Positions 4,153 through 5,993 of a stretch of 5,993 bases of DNA are shown piece by piece. Numbering within the stretch: the first letter of the stretch is position 1; each line of letters begins with the position of its first letter. The notes beneath the pieces are model-generated. The model saw nothing but the letters and a program-made list of their open reading frames with translations. It did no database searches and was not told the origin of the DNA. The position numbers and the translations under genes are program-made. Origin of the DNA: JBDREF01 sp043820045 (GTDB lineage: Bacteria; Planctomycetota; Phycisphaerae; Sedimentisphaerales; Anaerobacaceae); NCBI GenBank assembly GCA_043820045.1, contig JBDREF010000379.1, positions 1 to 5,993 on the forward strand. Direction: 5' to 3'.

Positions 4153-5550
4153 ATGCGCTTTAGAGTATTGCCTTCAGTTGCACTATTTGCCCTCAGCATT
4201 TCAGGCTGTATGGAGCAGGGCAATCAAGTTGCACGCCCACCGTCAGGATTGGAGCCCGGCATTGTCCGATCTCCGGCCAGAGCGACGGCAACTTCCACCG
4301 CGCAGCGCGCTGAGATGGCCGAGACAGTCGAGCCGACCGGAGTCATCACGCTGAAAGAGGCTCTGGGACTGGCCCTTGTGCAAAACCCTGAACTGAGGGC
4401 CTCGTACTGGGGTGTTCGGGTCGCAGATGCCGGGCGGCTGCAGGCAAGTCTTCGGCCAAACCCGGAACTTGAAGTCGAGGTTGAAGAAGTCGGCGGCGCA
4501 GGTGATCGCAGCGGCTTTGACGGCGCAGAGACAACGATTCAGATCGCCCAGCCGATAGAACTTGGACAGAAGCGCGCCAAGCGAACGGCCTTGGCTGCTC
4601 TTGAGAAGGACCTGGCCCAATGGGACTACGAGGCAAAACGGCTGGATGTGCGCACGGAAGTGACGAAGGCCTTTGTCGAGGTGTTGGCCGCACAACAGCG
4701 GGTGCAATTGACCGAAGAGCTGCTGAAACTATCGCAGGAGCTGCTGGAGACCGTGGCCCAGAGGGTCGATGCCGGCAAAGATTCACCGTTGGAAAAAACA
4801 AAAGCCGCCGTAGTGGTGTCGAACAGCAGGATCCAGCACGAGCAAGCTATCAGGAATCTTCAGGTCGCCCGCAAGCAACTGGCGTCCACGTGGGCGGCTG
4901 GCGCTCTAATGTTTGAAAGAGCGGCGGGCAGGCTCGACTCAATGGACCCGGTCCCACTCATTGAAGCGTTGACGGATTCAATCGCACGCAATCCGGATAT
5001 TGCAAGGTGGGCAGCGGAAATCGAAAAGGCAAAGGCCGCTTTGGAAGTGGAAAAGGCCAAGGCCGTCTCCGATATCTCGCTGAGCGGCGGGTTTCGGAAA
5101 TTCAATGAAACGGATGATAATGCGGCAGTATTCGGCGTCTCGCTGCCGCTGGGCGTCTCGGACAGGAACCAGGGAGGCAGGCTCCAGGCAACTTACAACC
5201 TCGCAAGGGCACGAGAAGAAGAAAAAGCGACCCGGACGAGAACAAGAGCGGAATTAGTCAGGGCTTATCACTCGCTGTCCAACGCCTACGCCGAGGCTAT
5301 CGAACTTGAGAACAACATATTGCAGGGTGCTGAAACAGTCTTTGAAGCTTCAAAGGAAGGCTACAGCCAGGGGAAACTGGACTATCTCAATGTTCTGGAC
5401 GCTCAGCGAACACTCTCCGAGGTAAGAACGCGGTATATAGATGCTCTCGCCGCATACCATAGCTCCAAAGCCGATGTCGAACGCCTTATCGGCGAAGATC
5501 TTCAAAACGTAGAAAATCCTCTTGAAGTTACGGGAGAGGAAAGCAAATAG
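4153..5550 (+). CDS. TolC-family outer-membrane efflux lipoprotein, CzcC/CusC-like
   Basis: 465 residues from the ATG at 4153. The frame is open further upstream to 4015, but only 4153 puts a signal sequence first (MRFRVLPSVALFALSISGC), with lipobox SISGC and Cys19 as lipid anchor; AGGA lies eight bases ahead. After a Pro/Ala-rich linker (about 23-60) the first outer-membrane efflux domain starts with ITLKEALGLALVQNPELRAS (65-84), followed by RPNPELEVEVEE and the family signature QPIELGQKRAKR (133-144). Long coiled-coil helices follow (RVQLTEELLKLSQELLETVAQR). The second domain starts near LTDSIARNPDIARW and ends with GKLDYLNVLDAQRTLSEVR, typical of the CzcC group. Length and order agree with CzcC/CusC (about 420-460 residues). 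Three such chains form the tunnel across the outer membrane for an RND pump. The stop TAG (5548-5550) overlaps the ribosome site of the adaptor gene, so the two are translationally close. The substrate is probably a divalent or monovalent heavy metal. Confidence 0.92.
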   Translation: MRFRVLPSVALFALSISGCMEQGNQVARPPSGLEPGIVRSPARATATSTAQRAEMAETVEPTGVITLKEALGLALVQNPELRASYWGVRVADAGRLQASLRPNPELEVEVEEVGGAGDRSGFDGAETTIQIAQPIELGQKRAKRTALAALEKDLAQWDYEAKRLDVRTEVTKAFVEVLAAQQRVQLTEELLKLSQELLETVAQRVDAGKDSPLEKTKAAVVVSNSRIQHEQAIRNLQVARKQLASTWAAGALMFERAAGRLDSMDPVPLIEALTDSIARNPDIARWAAEIEKAKAALEVEKAKAVSDISLSGGFRKFNETDDNAAVFGVSLPLGVSDRNQGGRLQATYNLARAREEEKATRTRTRAELVRAYHSLSNAYAEAIELENNILQGAETVFEASKEGYSQGKLDYLNVLDAQRTLSEVRTRYIDALAAYHSSKADVERLIGEDLQNVENPLEVTGEESK

Positions 5551-5562
5551 GAGAAACTTATT

Positions 5563-5993
5563 ATGTCGAAGAAAGACCGTCAAAACAGCCCTTCCGTCCG
5601 GCCGCAGGCAAATAATCTCGGGACGGCATTGTTCATATTTGTGGTCCTCGCAGGTGCAATCCTCTTCCTGACGGGGAACCTGCACTTTGGGCCGGTTGCC
5701 GTGCTCCAGGCCGGCGGCGCCATCGACGACGGCCACGCACACGGGGCAGATGAGCTTATGTGCGCCGAGCACGGTGTCCCGGAATCGATTTGCGTCCGCT
5801 GCAATCCCGCGCTGGCTGCGGCTTTCAAAGCAAAAGGTGACTGGTGCGCCGGACACAATGTGCCGGAGTCCCAGTGCTCGATATGCAACCCGGGCCTGGG
5901 CGCCGCTTCTACGGGCGATCCGAGCGATCTCGAAGGGGTCGTATGCGAACACGATATGCCCATTGTCGAATGCGATAACTGCCGGTATGAGGT
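5563..5993 (+). CDS. RND efflux periplasmic adaptor, CusB/CzcB-like, with Cys/His-rich N-terminal extension (partial)
   Basis: Open from ATG 5563 to the window end (143 codons seen). AGGAGA at 5549-5554 is the ribosome site and overlaps the previous stop; the gap is 12 bases. Residues 19-38 (LGTALFIFVVLAGAILFLTG) form one membrane anchor after a basic N-terminus, as in membrane-fusion proteins. The periplasmic part then shows three repeats: CAEHGVPESICVRCNP (67-82), CAGHNVPESQCSICNP (95-110) and CEHDMPIVECDNC (128-140). The first two follow Cys-x2-His-x2-Pro-x3-Cys-x2-Cys; the third has one residue fewer between Cys and His. Such knuckles look like metal-binding modules feeding the pump. The lipoyl/hairpin and beta-barrel domains expected of an adaptor lie beyond the edge, so the assignment rests on the extension, the anchor and position after the CzcC-like gene. 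The RND pump gene is expected next. A stand-alone metal-binding membrane protein is the alternative. Confidence 0.8.
   Translation, partial: MSKKDRQNSPSVRPQANNLGTALFIFVVLAGAILFLTGNLHFGPVAVLQAGGAIDDGHAHGADELMCAEHGVPESICVRCNPALAAAFKAKGDWCAGHNVPESQCSICNPGLGAASTGDPSDLEGVVCEHDMPIVECDNCRYE

Noticed and set aside
4346..4801. Minus-strand frames opposite the CzcC-like gene.
   Set aside because: They are Pro/Arg-rich translations typical of antisense frames to a GC-rich gene; the sense strand has full family signatures.
5548..5565. Possible readthrough fusion: the TAG of the CzcC-like gene is in frame with the adaptor ATG, so suppression would fuse the two proteins.
   Set aside because: The TAG is embedded in a good ribosome site (AGGAGA) for the adaptor, and a lipoprotein tunnel fused to a membrane-anchored adaptor makes no topological sense. 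It also argues against general UAG recoding at 564.

Overview
The window looks like a piece of a free-living, Gram-negative-type bacterial chromosome of moderate GC. My best guess is a planctomycete (Phycisphaerae-like) or a relative in the PVC/FCB range. This is inference from gene style: a Tat-signal oxidoreductase-like protein, an alpha-galactosidase-like gene remnant, outer-membrane lipoproteins and barrels, an RHS fragment, and an adaptor with repeated Cys/His knuckles. No rRNA, tRNA, CRISPR array or intact transposase was seen.

Left part (1-1367). A Tat-signal protein resembling aldo/keto reductases runs off the left edge on the minus strand. It diverges from a plus-strand gene that looks dead. 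That gene has a strong ribosome site and signal peptide, then an in-frame TAG at codon 24, then a glycosidase-like (alpha-galactosidase type) N-terminal region that passes without a frame change into the C-terminal end of a nitrilase-fold (carbon-nitrogen hydrolase) protein. It appears to be a deletion chimera carrying a nonsense codon.

Middle-left (1415-2617). Two closely spaced genes form a small export or envelope unit: an HMA-domain lipoprotein with a GMDCPGC metal site, and a 284-residue outer-membrane beta-barrel resembling the MetA-pathway/phenol-degradation family.

Middle (2618-3556). About 940 bases lack a convincing intact gene. They hold a GC-rich hairpin, an inverted pair of 29-base elements built on a 9-base period, a pair of elements sharing the same two blocks joined in opposite relative orientation, and an orphan piece of an RHS/YD-repeat protein. 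This is a region of repeat accumulation and gene debris between two metal-related modules.

Right part (3524-5993). A near-consensus sigma70-type promoter sits directly against the start of a small secreted Cys/His-rich protein. It is followed by a TolC/CzcC-type outer-membrane lipoprotein and by the start of a CusB/CzcB-type adaptor whose N-terminal extension carries three Cys-His-Pro-Cys-Cys motifs. Together they read as the beginning of a heavy-metal RND efflux operon. The inner-membrane pump gene would be expected just past the right edge.
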